Assembly: GCF_000739735.1 (NCBI RefSeq)
Contig: NZ_BBJF01000018.1
Span: 124,001-188,000 of the forward strand
DNA: 64,000 bases
Reading direction: 5' to 3'
Origin: Paraburkholderia ginsengisoli NBRC 100965
GTDB taxonomy: Bacteria; Pseudomonadota; Gammaproteobacteria; Burkholderiales; Burkholderiaceae
In this document: piece after piece, positions 35,545 through 43,966 of the stretch
Layout: every line of letters starts with the position of its first letter
Position numbering within the stretch: the stretch's first letter is position 1
Position numbers and translations under genes: made by a program
The notes under the pieces: model-generated
What the model was told of the DNA's origin: nothing
The model's database searches: none
The model's input: the letters and a program-made list of their open reading frames with translations, nothing else

Positions 35545-36447
35545 ATGGCTCTTTCGCTCGTCGACAAACTGGTGGTGGCAATCTCGTCGCGCGCGCTGTT
35601 CGACTTCGAGGAAGAGAACCGCGTCTACGAGGATGGCAACCTCCGGCAATATGAAGCGTTGCAGCGCGACCGGCTGACAGTGCCCGCCAAACCGGGCGTC
35701 GCTTTTCCGCTGATCCGCAAGCTGCTGGCGTTGAACACCGGCGGTCATCGCGTCGAAGTGGTGATCCTGTCGCGCAGCGATCCAATCAGCGGACTGCGCG
35801 CGTTTCATTCGTGCCGCGAACATGGGCTCGCAATCGAGCGAGGCGTCTTCACGCGGGGACGCGCACCGTTCGGTTATCTGAAGCCGCTGAACGCGTCGCT
35901 GTTTCTGTCCGCGAATCAGCAGGACGTGCGCGACGCTCTGGCTGCCGGATTCCCGGCCGCACGCGTGTTGCCCGAATCGGCGAAAATGGCGAGCACGTAT
36001 CCGGACGAAATCCGCATCGCGTTCGACGGCGACGCCGTGCTGTTCTCCGATGAAGCCGAGCGCGTGTTCCAGAAAGACGGCCTGCGTGCCTTCGTCGGCC
36101 ACGAGATTCACAACAAGGACCTGCCGCTCGCGGACGGTCCTTTGAAGCCGCTGCTGGAAGCGCTGCACCGGCTGCAAAAACTCGCGGACGAAGCCGCTCC
36201 GATGCATATTCGTACGGCATTGGTGACGGCGCGCTCGGCGCCCGCGCACGAGCGCGCGATCCGCACCCTGATGGCGTGGAACATCGAAATCGACGAAGCG
36301 ATGTTCCTCGGCGGCCTCGACAAGAGCGCATTCCTGCGCGAATTCGAGCCGGACTTTTTCTTCGACGACCAAATTGGCCACTGCGAATCGGCCCGCGTCG
36401 TGACGGCGACCGGGCATGTGATGAGTGGCATAGTGAACGCATCATGA
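35545..36447 (+). CDS. Cytosolic 5'-nucleotidase (NT5C1-like)
   Basis: This 300-residue soluble protein resembles the 5'-nucleotidase family (PF06189), which includes animal cytosolic 5'-nucleotidase I. Recognisable parts are RALFDFEEENRVYE (about 17-30), VEVVILSRSDPISGLRAFHS (about 69-88), RIAFDGDAVLFSDEAE (about 153-168) with a HAD-like Asp, and DFFFDDQIGHC near 273. It would dephosphorylate nucleoside monophosphates. Its stop overlaps the queF start (ATGA), so the two are translationally coupled; it follows ilvA by 32 bp. Confidence 0.87.
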   Translation: MALSLVDKLVVAISSRALFDFEEENRVYEDGNLRQYEALQRDRLTVPAKPGVAFPLIRKLLALNTGGHRVEVVILSRSDPISGLRAFHSCREHGLAIERGVFTRGRAPFGYLKPLNASLFLSANQQDVRDALAAGFPAARVLPESAKMASTYPDEIRIAFDGDAVLFSDEAERVFQKDGLRAFVGHEIHNKDLPLADGPLKPLLEALHRLQKLADEAAPMHIRTALVTARSAPAHERAIRTLMAWNIEIDEAMFLGGLDKSAFLREFEPDFFFDDQIGHCESARVVTATGHVMSGIVNAS

Positions 36448-37268
36448 CACCCGAACAATCACCGCTGGGCAAAGCCTCCACTTACACCGAACAGTACGAC
36501 GCGTCGCTCCTTTTCCCGATCGCGCGGAAAAATGCGCGCGAGGCAATCGGCATTGGCGCGCAGTTGCCGTTCTTCGGCACGGACATCTGGAATGCTTACG
36601 AGCTGTCGTGGCTGAACGCGCGCGGCAAGCCGCAGATCGCGGTGGCGACGTTTTTCGTGCCGGCCGACTCGCCGAATATCGTCGAGTCGAAGTCGTTCAA
36701 GCTGTATCTGGGCTCGTTCGCGCAGACCGCGTTCGAATCGATGGACGCGGTGCGCGACACGATCAAGCGCGACGTGTCCGCTTCCTGCGGCGCGACGGTG
36801 TCGGTTCATCTGGCCGCGCCGTATGAATTCGGCAAGCTGCAGATGGAAGAATTCGAAGGTTTGTCGCTGGATCGGCTGGATCTGGATACCGACGTTTATC
36901 ATCCGGACGCTTCGCTATTGAAGGCCGCGCACGATGAAGCGCCGGTCGAGGAAACGCTGTTCTCGAATCTGCTGAAGTCGAACTGTCCGGTGACGGGGCA
37001 GCCCGATTGGGGCAGCGTGCAGATTCATTACGTCGGCCCGCAGATCGATCACGCGGGGCTGCTGCGCTATATCATCTCGTACCGCAATCACACGGGCTTT
37101 CACGAGCAGTGCGTCGAGCGGATTTTTATCGACGTGCTGAAGGCCTGCAAACCGGTCAAGCTCGCGGTGTATGCGCGCTATACGCGGCGCGGCGGGCTGG
37201 ACATCAACCCGTTCCGCACCAACTACAACCTGCCGATGCCGGACAACATGCGCCTGGCCCGGCAGTAA
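36444..37268 (+). CDS. queF: NADPH-dependent 7-cyano-7-deazaguanine reductase
   Basis: QueF reduces preQ0 to preQ1 in queuosine tRNA modification. The 274-residue protein is the two-domain form. The QueF motif ESKSFKLYL (about 93-101) and the catalytic Cys in SNCPVTGQPDWGSVQIHY (about 180) are present. FHEQCVERIF and the C-terminal RYTRRGGLDINPFR match the active-site pocket. It overlaps the 5'-nucleotidase gene by 4 bp and is the last gene of the ilvA-side run. Confidence 0.95.
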   Translation: MTPEQSPLGKASTYTEQYDASLLFPIARKNAREAIGIGAQLPFFGTDIWNAYELSWLNARGKPQIAVATFFVPADSPNIVESKSFKLYLGSFAQTAFESMDAVRDTIKRDVSASCGATVSVHLAAPYEFGKLQMEEFEGLSLDRLDLDTDVYHPDASLLKAAHDEAPVEETLFSNLLKSNCPVTGQPDWGSVQIHYVGPQIDHAGLLRYIISYRNHTGFHEQCVERIFIDVLKACKPVKLAVYARYTRRGGLDINPFRTNYNLPMPDNMRLARQ

Positions 37269-37277
37269 CAACAAGGT

Positions 37278-37312
37278 CGTTCGCCGCGCGATCAGTCAAC
37301 GCACGGCGAACG
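37278..37312. terminator. Hairpin between convergent queF and ridA-like genes
   Basis: A perfect 9-bp stem (CGTTCGCCG 37278-37286 with CGGCGAACG 37304-37312, 17-nt loop) fills the 51-bp convergent gap. Without a T-run it is a possible bidirectional end point. Confidence 0.45.
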
Positions 37313-37319
37313 CCACGCT

Positions 37320-37706
37320 TCAAGCCGCCGGCTTCTTATAAGCGACGCAATCCACTTCTACCTTGCAGTCGATCACCATCGACGAAACGACACAGGCGCG
37401 CGCCGGCGGATTCTCGCCGAAGTACTCGCGAAACACCTTGTTGAACGACGCGAAGTCACGCGGATCGTCGAGCCACACGCCGCAGCGGACCACATGCTCC
37501 GCGCCATAACCGGCTTCCTTCAGGATCGCGAACACGTTCTGAATCGCCTTGTGCGATTGCTCGACGATGCCGCCGTTGATCACTTCGCCGTTTTCCATCG
37601 GCGTCTGACCGGACACGAAGAGCCACCCGTCCGCTTCGACCGCACGCGAAAACGGCATATGTTGGCCGCCCGTTCCCTTTCCGCCTTCAACGCCATAACG
37701 CTTCAT
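37320..37706 (-). CDS. RidA-family enamine/imine deaminase
   Basis: This 128-residue Rid/YjgF-family protein hydrolyses reactive enamines such as 2-aminoacrylate made by PLP dehydratases. The Rid pattern is visible in LFVSGQTPMENGEVINGG (about 29-46), the catalytic Arg in PPARACVVSSMVIDCKVEVDC (Arg near 106) and the terminal Glu-region. I chose the second of two adjacent ATGs (37706) because AAGGAG at 37714-37719 is 7 nt away. It is downstream of the N-acyl-D-amino-acid deacylase on the same strand. The divergent serine-dehydratase-like gene would make its substrate. Confidence 0.88.
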   Translation of the reverse strand: MKRYGVEGGKGTGGQHMPFSRAVEADGWLFVSGQTPMENGEVINGGIVEQSHKAIQNVFAILKEAGYGAEHVVRCGVWLDDPRDFASFNKVFREYFGENPPARACVVSSMVIDCKVEVDCVAYKKPAA

Positions 37707-37783
37707 CATCACACTCCTTAAAAAGTTCGGCGCGTGCCCGGCACCAGCGCCGCGCGCACCGTCATCGATCGAACAAAAATAAA

Positions 37784-39265
37784 TCAGAACGCGCCGTGCG
37801 CGTCACCCTTCGACGCCGCACCGCGCGCGACGAAGTGACCGGCACGCTCGCCGGTGACTTCGCCATCGCGATACGACAGCACGCCGTTCACCCAGACCGC
37901 GTCGATACCGTGGGCCGCCTGCTGCGGCTTTTCAAAGGTCGCTGCGTCGAGCACCTTGTCCGGGCTGAACAACACCAGGTCGGCGTGGTAGCCGATATGC
38001 ACTTCGCCACGCTGCGCCAGGCCGAAACGACGCGCCGACAGGCTCGTCATCTTGCGCACCGCCTCTTCGAGCGGCAACAGAGCGGCATCGCGCGCGTAAT
38101 GGCCGAGCACGCGCGGAAACGCGCCCCACAAACGCGGATGTGGCAGCGGATCGTTCGGCAAGCCGTCCGAGCCGACCATCGTCGCCGGATGCGACAGGAT
38201 GCGCCGCACGTCCTCTTCGGACATGTTGTGATACACCGCGCCCGCCGGTTGCAGGCGCTTGCCCGCTTCCTGTTGCGTGACGCCCCACTCGGCGGCGATC
38301 TCTTTCACGAGCTTGCCCGCCATCTCCGGATGCGGCTCGGACCACGTGATCGTGATGTCGATATCGCCCGTCACCTGCTTCAGGTCGAGCGTCGACGAAC
38401 TGCGGTTGTACGGATAGCAGTCGCAACCGATCGGCTGCATCCGACGCGCGCCTTCGAGCGACTTCAGCACTTCCTCGCTGCGCCCCCAGTTCGACGGCCC
38501 CGCGCACTTCAGATGCGAGATCACCACCGGCACGTGCGCGTGACGGCCGACGCGATATGCCTCGTCCATCGCGTCGAGAATCGCGTCGAACTCGGTGCGC
38601 ATGTGCGTCGTGTACAACGCGCCGGCCGCGGCGAGCGGCTCGGCCAACGCCATCACTTCCTCGGTCGGCGCGGCGAACGCCGAGCCATACGCGAGCCCGG
38701 AACTCAGACCGAGCGCGCCGTTGGCCAACGCCTCTTCCAATTGCGTGCGCATGCCGTCGATTTCCTGCGGCGTCGCCGCGCGATCGAGCCGGTCCATCTG
38801 ATTGCTGCGCAACGCCGTGTGCCCGATCAACGCGCCGACATTCACTGCCGGCCGAGCCGCGTTCACCGCTTTCACGTACTCGGCGAAGGTCGGATACTGG
38901 AACGCGTCGCGCTCGCCGAGCAGGTTCATCGGATCGGGCGGATCGCCCTTCAGCGCCACCGGCGACGCGCTGATGCCGCAATTGCCGACGATCACCGTCG
39001 TCACGCCCTGCGTAATCTTCGGCAGCATTTGCGGCGAGCGGATCACATGCGTGTCGTCATGCGTGTGCACGTCGATGAAGCCCGGCGCGAGCGCGCGCCC
39101 CTCGGCCTCGATCACCTCTTCGGCGAGCCAGTTCGACAGATTGCCGATTGCGACGATGCGGCCGTCGCGGACCGCGACGTCGCGTTCGACAGGCGGCGCG
39201 CCCGTGCCGTCATACAGTTGCGCGCCGACGATCAGCGTATCGGCGGCTTCGGGATGCGAGTGCAT
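37784..39265 (-). CDS. N-acyl-D-amino-acid deacylase
   Basis: This 493-residue amidohydrolase removes acyl groups from N-acyl-D-amino acids. Metal-site residues seen are HTHDD (about 68-72), the bridging Cys in VIVGNCGISASP (about 96), THMRTEFD, VVISHLKCAG and the catalytic Asp in VGSDGLPNDP (about 367). The N-terminal TLIVGAQLYDGTG and the C-terminal ADLVLFSPDKV form the small beta domain. The ribosome site TAGGAG lies inside the end of the RpiR gene, whose stop is 3 bp before this ATG, so translation is probably coupled. Confidence 0.92.
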   Translation of the reverse strand: MHSHPEAADTLIVGAQLYDGTGAPPVERDVAVRDGRIVAIGNLSNWLAEEVIEAEGRALAPGFIDVHTHDDTHVIRSPQMLPKITQGVTTVIVGNCGISASPVALKGDPPDPMNLLGERDAFQYPTFAEYVKAVNAARPAVNVGALIGHTALRSNQMDRLDRAATPQEIDGMRTQLEEALANGALGLSSGLAYGSAFAAPTEEVMALAEPLAAAGALYTTHMRTEFDAILDAMDEAYRVGRHAHVPVVISHLKCAGPSNWGRSEEVLKSLEGARRMQPIGCDCYPYNRSSSTLDLKQVTGDIDITITWSEPHPEMAGKLVKEIAAEWGVTQQEAGKRLQPAGAVYHNMSEEDVRRILSHPATMVGSDGLPNDPLPHPRLWGAFPRVLGHYARDAALLPLEEAVRKMTSLSARRFGLAQRGEVHIGYHADLVLFSPDKVLDAATFEKPQQAAHGIDAVWVNGVLSYRDGEVTGERAGHFVARGAASKGDAHGAF

Positions 39266-39268
39266 GGA

Positions 39269-40159
39269 TCAGTCTCCTAACGGTTGTCGATCGCCGCCGC
39301 CGCGGTGCGCGTCGAGCGCGTGCTTCATGCGGCGCAGCAATTCGCGGCTCTCGTCACCCTGACTGACGGCAAGTTCGGTGACGAGCACATCGAGCGCCAT
39401 CATCATCGCGTAACGAGACGACGACGGCTTGTAAATGAAATCGGTTTCGAATGCGACGATCGGGATCACCCAGTCGGCGAGTTTCGCCAGCGGCGACGTG
39501 GGCGCGGTCAGCGCGATCACGGTTGCGCCATAGCTGCGCGCGATCTTGCAGTTCTCGATCATCTCGGGCACGCGCCCGGTGGTGGACAACGCGATCACCA
39601 CGCATTCGCGCGACACCGTGCTCGCCACCATGCGCTGCAGCAGGCCGTCCTGATAAGTGGCGACCGGACGGCCGAGGCGCACGAGCCGAAAGCGCATCTC
39701 ATCGGCGAGCGCGGTCGAGCCGCCGCCCATGCCGAACACGTAGATCATGCGCGCCGCGCGCAACGCGGCCGCGGCGGCGCCGAGCGGCGCCTGGCGCAAC
39801 AGTTGATGGTTATGGGCCAGTGCGGTTTGCAGTTCGTCGAACACACGGGTCGCGATCGGCTCGGGCGCGTCGCTCGCACCGCCCGGTTGCAGGAAGCGCT
39901 GACCGACCGCAGCGGCCTGCGCGAGCCGCAGCTTCAGCTCGCGCACGTCGCGGCAACCGACCGCCTTCGCGAAACGCGTGACGGTCGCGACGCTTACCTC
40001 GGCCTGCTGCGCGAGCGCGCCGATGCTGGCGCGCGACGCACCCGTCAGATCGTCGAGAATCAGCGCGGCGACCTTGCGTTCGGCCGAGCGCAGGTCCGGC
40101 GCGCATTCGGCGATGCGTGCGACGATGTCGAAAGCCAGCGGTTCGGCGGTTGAGTTCAT
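39269..40159 (-). CDS. RpiR/MurR-family regulator (HTH + SIS)
   Basis: This 296-residue regulator has an N-terminal HTH_6 domain (about 15-85: SIGALAQQAEVSVATVTRFA) and a sugar-isomerase SIS domain (about 130-265: MIYVFGMGGGSTALADEM). RpiR proteins usually sense phosphosugars or amino sugars, but members beside D-amino-acid genes are common. It is the first gene of the minus-strand D-amino-acid operon and divergent from the D-serine-dehydratase-like gene, so it probably controls both directions. Confidence 0.9.
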   Translation of the reverse strand: MNSTAEPLAFDIVARIAECAPDLRSAERKVAALILDDLTGASRASIGALAQQAEVSVATVTRFAKAVGCRDVRELKLRLAQAAAVGQRFLQPGGASDAPEPIATRVFDELQTALAHNHQLLRQAPLGAAAAALRAARMIYVFGMGGGSTALADEMRFRLVRLGRPVATYQDGLLQRMVASTVSRECVVIALSTTGRVPEMIENCKIARSYGATVIALTAPTSPLAKLADWVIPIVAFETDFIYKPSSSRYAMMMALDVLVTELAVSQGDESRELLRRMKHALDAHRGGGDRQPLGD

Positions 40160-40305
40160 GGCGCACGATGGGCGGCCGCGCGGAGGTCTGCAACGCGCCT
40201 CCGCGGCGCCGTGGTACTAAATAACATTTCTCCGAACATCGTACTTTCGGTAACATGGTAAAGTCAAATTTGATTCAATTTAACTGGACGATGGAGCAAG
40301 GAGAC
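40160..40305. promoter_or_regulatory. Divergent control region of the D-amino-acid module
   Basis: This 146-bp region is unusually AT-rich for the window on its right side. An imperfect dyad, TTTGATTCAAT (about 40269-40279), has a TGA-T-TCA core just upstream of the PLP enzyme start and could be an RpiR site. No confident -35/-10 pair was seen. Confidence 0.3.
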
Positions 40306-41583
40306 ATGAAAGTTACAAACTATCAGGGCGCAACGATTGATCCTTATAGCAAGGGCTTGGGCATGGTTCCGGGCACCAGCATTCAGCTCACGGATGCCGC
40401 GCGCCTCGAATGGAACCTGCTCAATGAAGACGTGAGCCTGCCGGCCGCCGTGCTGTATGCGGATCGCGTGGAGCACAACCTGAAATGGATGCAGGCGTTC
40501 GTCGCGGAATACGGCGTCAAGCTTGCGCCGCACGGCAAGACCACGATGGCGCCGCAACTGTTTCGCCGTCAACTCGAAACCGGCGCGTGGGGCATCACGC
40601 TCGCCACCGCGCATCAGGTGCGCGCGGCTTATCACGGCGGCGTGTCGCGAATCCTGATGGCCAACCAGCTGGTCGGCCGTCGCAACATGATGATGGTCGC
40701 GGAGTTGTTGAGCGACCCGGACTTCGAATTCTTCTGTCTCGTCGATTCGGTCGAAGGCGTCGAGCAGTTGGGCGAGTTCTTCACGTCGGTGAAAAAGCCG
40801 CTGCAAGTGCTGCTCGAACTCGGCGTGCCGGGCGGCCGCACAGGCGTGCGCGACGAAGCGCAACGCAACGCGGTGCTCGACGCGATCGCACGCTATCCGG
40901 ACGTGCTGAAGCTCGCGGGCGTCGAGTTGTACGAGGGCGTGCTGAAGGAAGAGCACGAGGTGCGCGAGTTCCTGCAAAACGCGGTCGCGGTCACGCGTGC
41001 GCTCGTCGAGGAAGGGCGTTTCGCGCGTACGCCGGCGGTGCTGTCGGGCGCGGGCTCGGCGTGGTACGACGTGGTGGCCGAAGAATTCGTGAAGGCGTCG
41101 GAAACCGGCAAGGTCGAGGTCGTGCTGCGCCCCGGTTGCTATCTGACGCACGATGTCGGCATTTATCGCAAGGCGCAGACGGATATCTTCGCGCGCAATC
41201 CGGTCGCGAAGAAAATGGGCGAAGGCCTGCTGCCGGCGCTGCAATTGTGGGCCTACGTGCAGTCGATTCCCGAGCCGGATCGCGCGATCATCGGTCTCGG
41301 CAAACGCGACTCCGCGTTCGACGCGGGTATGCCGGAACCGGCGCGCCACTATCGTCCGGGTAACGAGGCGCCGCGCGATGTCGCGGCGAGCGAAGGCTGG
41401 GAGATCTTCGGCTTGATGGATCAGCACGCGTATCTGCGGATTCCCGCAGGCGCCGATCTGAAAGTGGGCGACATGATCGCGTTCGACATCTCGCATCCGT
41501 GCCTGACGTTCGATAAGTGGCGTCAGGTGCTGGTGGTCGATCCGGCGTATCGCGTGACGGAAGTGATCGAAACGTTCTTTTGA
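40306..41583 (+). CDS. Zinc/PLP D-serine dehydratase-like enzyme (DSD1 family)
   Basis: This 425-residue fold-type III PLP enzyme has an alanine-racemase-like barrel with the PLP Lys in APHGKTTMAP (Lys78). The C-terminal D-serine-dehydratase domain has the zinc pair His397/Cys399 in SHPCLTFDKW. The His-x-Cys pair is the DSD1 signature, whereas D-threonine aldolases usually have His-x-Asp. It should dehydrate D-serine (and perhaps D-threonine) to 2-oxoacid and ammonia. AAGGAGAC directly before the ATG at 40306 fixes the start; an ATG 17 codons upstream lacks a site. Partners are the deacylase and RidA genes across the divergent promoter. Confidence 0.87.
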   Translation: MKVTNYQGATIDPYSKGLGMVPGTSIQLTDAARLEWNLLNEDVSLPAAVLYADRVEHNLKWMQAFVAEYGVKLAPHGKTTMAPQLFRRQLETGAWGITLATAHQVRAAYHGGVSRILMANQLVGRRNMMMVAELLSDPDFEFFCLVDSVEGVEQLGEFFTSVKKPLQVLLELGVPGGRTGVRDEAQRNAVLDAIARYPDVLKLAGVELYEGVLKEEHEVREFLQNAVAVTRALVEEGRFARTPAVLSGAGSAWYDVVAEEFVKASETGKVEVVLRPGCYLTHDVGIYRKAQTDIFARNPVAKKMGEGLLPALQLWAYVQSIPEPDRAIIGLGKRDSAFDAGMPEPARHYRPGNEAPRDVAASEGWEIFGLMDQHAYLRIPAGADLKVGDMIAFDISHPCLTFDKWRQVLVVDPAYRVTEVIETFF

Positions 41584-41595
41584 TGTGGCCGTAAG

Positions 41596-41628
41596 CGGCG
41601 CGCCTGGAAGTGATGGGGCGCGCCGTTT
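41596..41628 (+). terminator. Hairpin terminator after the D-serine-dehydratase-like gene
   Basis: A perfect 9-bp GC-rich stem (41596-41604 with 41617-41625, 12-nt loop) followed by TTT lies 13 bp after the stop codon, in the convergent gap with the MarR gene. Confidence 0.6.
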
Positions 41629-41668
41629 CCAGTTCGACGGCTTGAAGCGCGCGGCGGTGGATCAGGAC

Positions 41669-42187
41669 TCAGGACTCACGATTAGCGCGCGCCCGGCTCT
41701 CCGTCGCTTCAGCCTGTTGCGCCACTTCGGCGCTAGTCGAGTTGGCCGCATTCGCCGCAGCCGCCACTTCGCCGATCCTCACCTCAAGCATCTTCAACGC
41801 GCCGGACAACGCCCCCAACGCTTCATCCGGCAATCCAGCCATCGTGTCGTGCAAGAACGCATTGCGACGCGGCAAGCTCGCTTCAGTCGCCGATTGCCCC
41901 GCTTCCGTCAGCCGCACATTCGTCACGCGGTTATCGCGCGTATCCATGCTGCGCGCAATCCAGCCCAATCCTTCGAGCGTTTTCAACTGCCGCGTGAGCG
42001 CACCCGGATCGACCCGCAGACGCTCCACCAGCCGCTTCTGCGACGACTCGCCCGCCTGCTCGTGCAGCGCAAGCAGAATGCGCCAGCGCGGCAACGGATG
42101 GCCGACGTGCGCCTCGAATGCCGACATGAACGCCCGATAAGTGCGGCCAAATTGCTGCATGACGGCGACGCGATCCTGTTCTTCCAT
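41669..42187 (-). CDS. MarR-family regulator
   Basis: This 172-residue winged-helix regulator shows the MarR core: LPRWRILLALHEQAGESSQKRL (about 32-53, shown in part), recognition helix region VDPGALTRQLKTLEGLGWI and the wing DTRDNRVTNVRLTEAG (about 82-97). It lies 30 bp downstream of the EmrB/QacA-type transporter, so the two form an operon. It probably represses that operon in response to a toxic compound. The C-terminal 35 residues are Ala/Ser/Glu-rich and may be disordered. Confidence 0.9.
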   Translation of the reverse strand: MEEQDRVAVMQQFGRTYRAFMSAFEAHVGHPLPRWRILLALHEQAGESSQKRLVERLRVDPGALTRQLKTLEGLGWIARSMDTRDNRVTNVRLTEAGQSATEASLPRRNAFLHDTMAGLPDEALGALSGALKMLEVRIGEVAAAANAANSTSAEVAQQAEATESRARANRES

Positions 42188-42217
42188 GATGTACCCGGTA
42201 ATACGGTGAGTCTAAAA

Positions 42218-43813
42218 TCAGTCCGCGTGAATCACGGGCTCGAGCTTGCGCTGGAGCTTGATCGGCGGCACGCGGCGGCTTTGCCACACGGACACCACGG
42301 CGATGATCGCCGCCATCGCGAGACCCAGATGAATCGCGCCGACGAGCGACTCGCGCGCGCTTTCGAGCAGCATCGCGCCGTTGTGGCCCGCATGCGTCAA
42401 CTGTTCGACGAGGGTGGTCTGCGCTTCCCGATTGATCAGGATTTGCGGATCGCCGAGATCGGCGAACCAGTGCGACGCATTCGCGCTGTCGAGTGCGCTG
42501 CGCACGCCGCTCGCGTACATGTGGCTGACCAGCGTGCCGGTCAGCGCCGTGCCGATCATCCCGCCGATCATCCGCAGCGATTGCAGCAGCGCGGTTGCGA
42601 TGCCGAGGTGTTCGCGGCCGGCCGTCTGCTGCGCAAAGATCGTCAGGTTCGGCATCACGAATCCGAGCCCCAGCCCGCCGACCACCATGAACGACATCAG
42701 CACCCACTGCTGCATCGAACGCGTGGCGACGACAATGCCGAGGCACGACAACGCCACCAGTGAAAAGCCGATGTACAGCATCAGATTCGGATTGCTCACG
42801 CGCGACACGATGCGCCCGTTGGCGATGCTGCCGATCGTGATGAACACGACCAGCGGCGTGATGACGAGCCCCGCTTCTTTCGGCGACATCCCGAAGCCGC
42901 CCTGGAACAGCAGCGGCGCGTAGAACAGCAGCGAGAACATCGTGAAGCCGCCCAGCACGGCGAGCGTGAAGAGCGCGGCGAGGCTGCGGTTGCGGAACAT
43001 GTCGACCGGCAGGATCGCCGTCGGGCAACGCTTTTCCCACTGCCAGAGCGCGTAAGCCGATGCGATGCTCAGCGCGAGCAGCGCGAACGCGCCCAGGGTC
43101 ACGCCATGTTTGGGCAGCAACTCGACGAACAATTGCAGCGAGCCAAGCGCCACCGCGATCAGCAACGCGCCGGGCCAGTCGAGCCGCATCTTGCCCTTGT
43201 GCTCCACGTGGCGCAAATGCGGCAGGAAGCGCCAGACGAAGAACAGCGACAACAAGCCGACCGGCAGATTCACATAGAACACCGAACGCCAGCCGTAGTA
43301 CTGCGTGAGAAAGCCACCGAGCGACGGCCCCACGGCGTTCGCAATGCCGAACGCCGAACTCATCAGCACCTGCCAGCGCAGCCGCACGACCGAGTCGGGG
43401 AACAGATCGGGAATGCAGGCGAACGCGGTGCCGACCAGCATCCCGCCGCCGATGCCCTGCAAACCGCGCGCAAGCACCAGAAACAGCATGTTGTTGGCCG
43501 CGCCGCACAGCACCGACGCCGCGGTGAACACGACGATCGACGCGATCACGAACGGCTTTCGCCCGTAGTAGTCGCCGAGGCGGCCGAAGACCGGCACAGT
43601 GATCACTGAGGTCAGCAGATACGACGTGGCGACCCACGCGTACAACTCGAAGCCTCGCAGTTCTGACACGATGGTGGGCAACGCCGTGCCGACTACGGTC
43701 TGGTCGAGTGCGACCAGCATCGTGACGAACGAGATGCCGAGCATCGCCAGCAAGGATTCACGAAAAGGTAAAACTTGCCCACTCGAGTGGTGGGCCGCGG
43801 TATGGACAGCCAT
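42218..43813 (-). CDS. MFS multidrug transporter, DHA2 (EmrB/QacA) family
   Basis: This 531-residue inner-membrane proton antiporter has about 14 hydrophobic helices, the DHA2 number. Family motifs include LDQTVVGTALPTIVSEL (about 36-52), motif A GRLGDYYGRKP (about 76-86) and motif C-like GPSLGGFLTQYYGWRSVFYV (about 161-180). It likely exports amphipathic drugs. It is co-transcribed with the downstream MarR gene. The start at 43813 lacks a strong ribosome site, but an in-frame alternative is not better. Confidence 0.92.
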   Translation of the reverse strand: MAVHTAAHHSSGQVLPFRESLLAMLGISFVTMLVALDQTVVGTALPTIVSELRGFELYAWVATSYLLTSVITVPVFGRLGDYYGRKPFVIASIVVFTAASVLCGAANNMLFLVLARGLQGIGGGMLVGTAFACIPDLFPDSVVRLRWQVLMSSAFGIANAVGPSLGGFLTQYYGWRSVFYVNLPVGLLSLFFVWRFLPHLRHVEHKGKMRLDWPGALLIAVALGSLQLFVELLPKHGVTLGAFALLALSIASAYALWQWEKRCPTAILPVDMFRNRSLAALFTLAVLGGFTMFSLLFYAPLLFQGGFGMSPKEAGLVITPLVVFITIGSIANGRIVSRVSNPNLMLYIGFSLVALSCLGIVVATRSMQQWVLMSFMVVGGLGLGFVMPNLTIFAQQTAGREHLGIATALLQSLRMIGGMIGTALTGTLVSHMYASGVRSALDSANASHWFADLGDPQILINREAQTTLVEQLTHAGHNGAMLLESARESLVGAIHLGLAMAAIIAVVSVWQSRRVPPIKLQRKLEPVIHAD

Positions 43814-43829
43814 TTTTTTAATGGAGCTT

Positions 43830-43856
43830 TTGCTAAAGCAACAGTTGACTCGTCAA
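43830..43856. promoter_or_regulatory. Two adjacent dyads upstream of the MFS-MarR operon
   Basis: TTGCT-AA-AGCAA (43830-43841) and TTGAC-TC-GTCAA (43845-43856) are two 12-bp inverted repeats 3 bp apart, 17 bp upstream of the transporter start codon. They are plausible MarR operators. Confidence 0.5.
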
Positions 43857-43966
43857 ATGATCGGGAATCATACCACGGTCGGGCGCTCTAATCCGGACGC
43901 GCCGCCACGCTTCGGCACGGCGGCAATCGACCGAAGAATGCACACGACATGACGCCAGGGAGGCAC

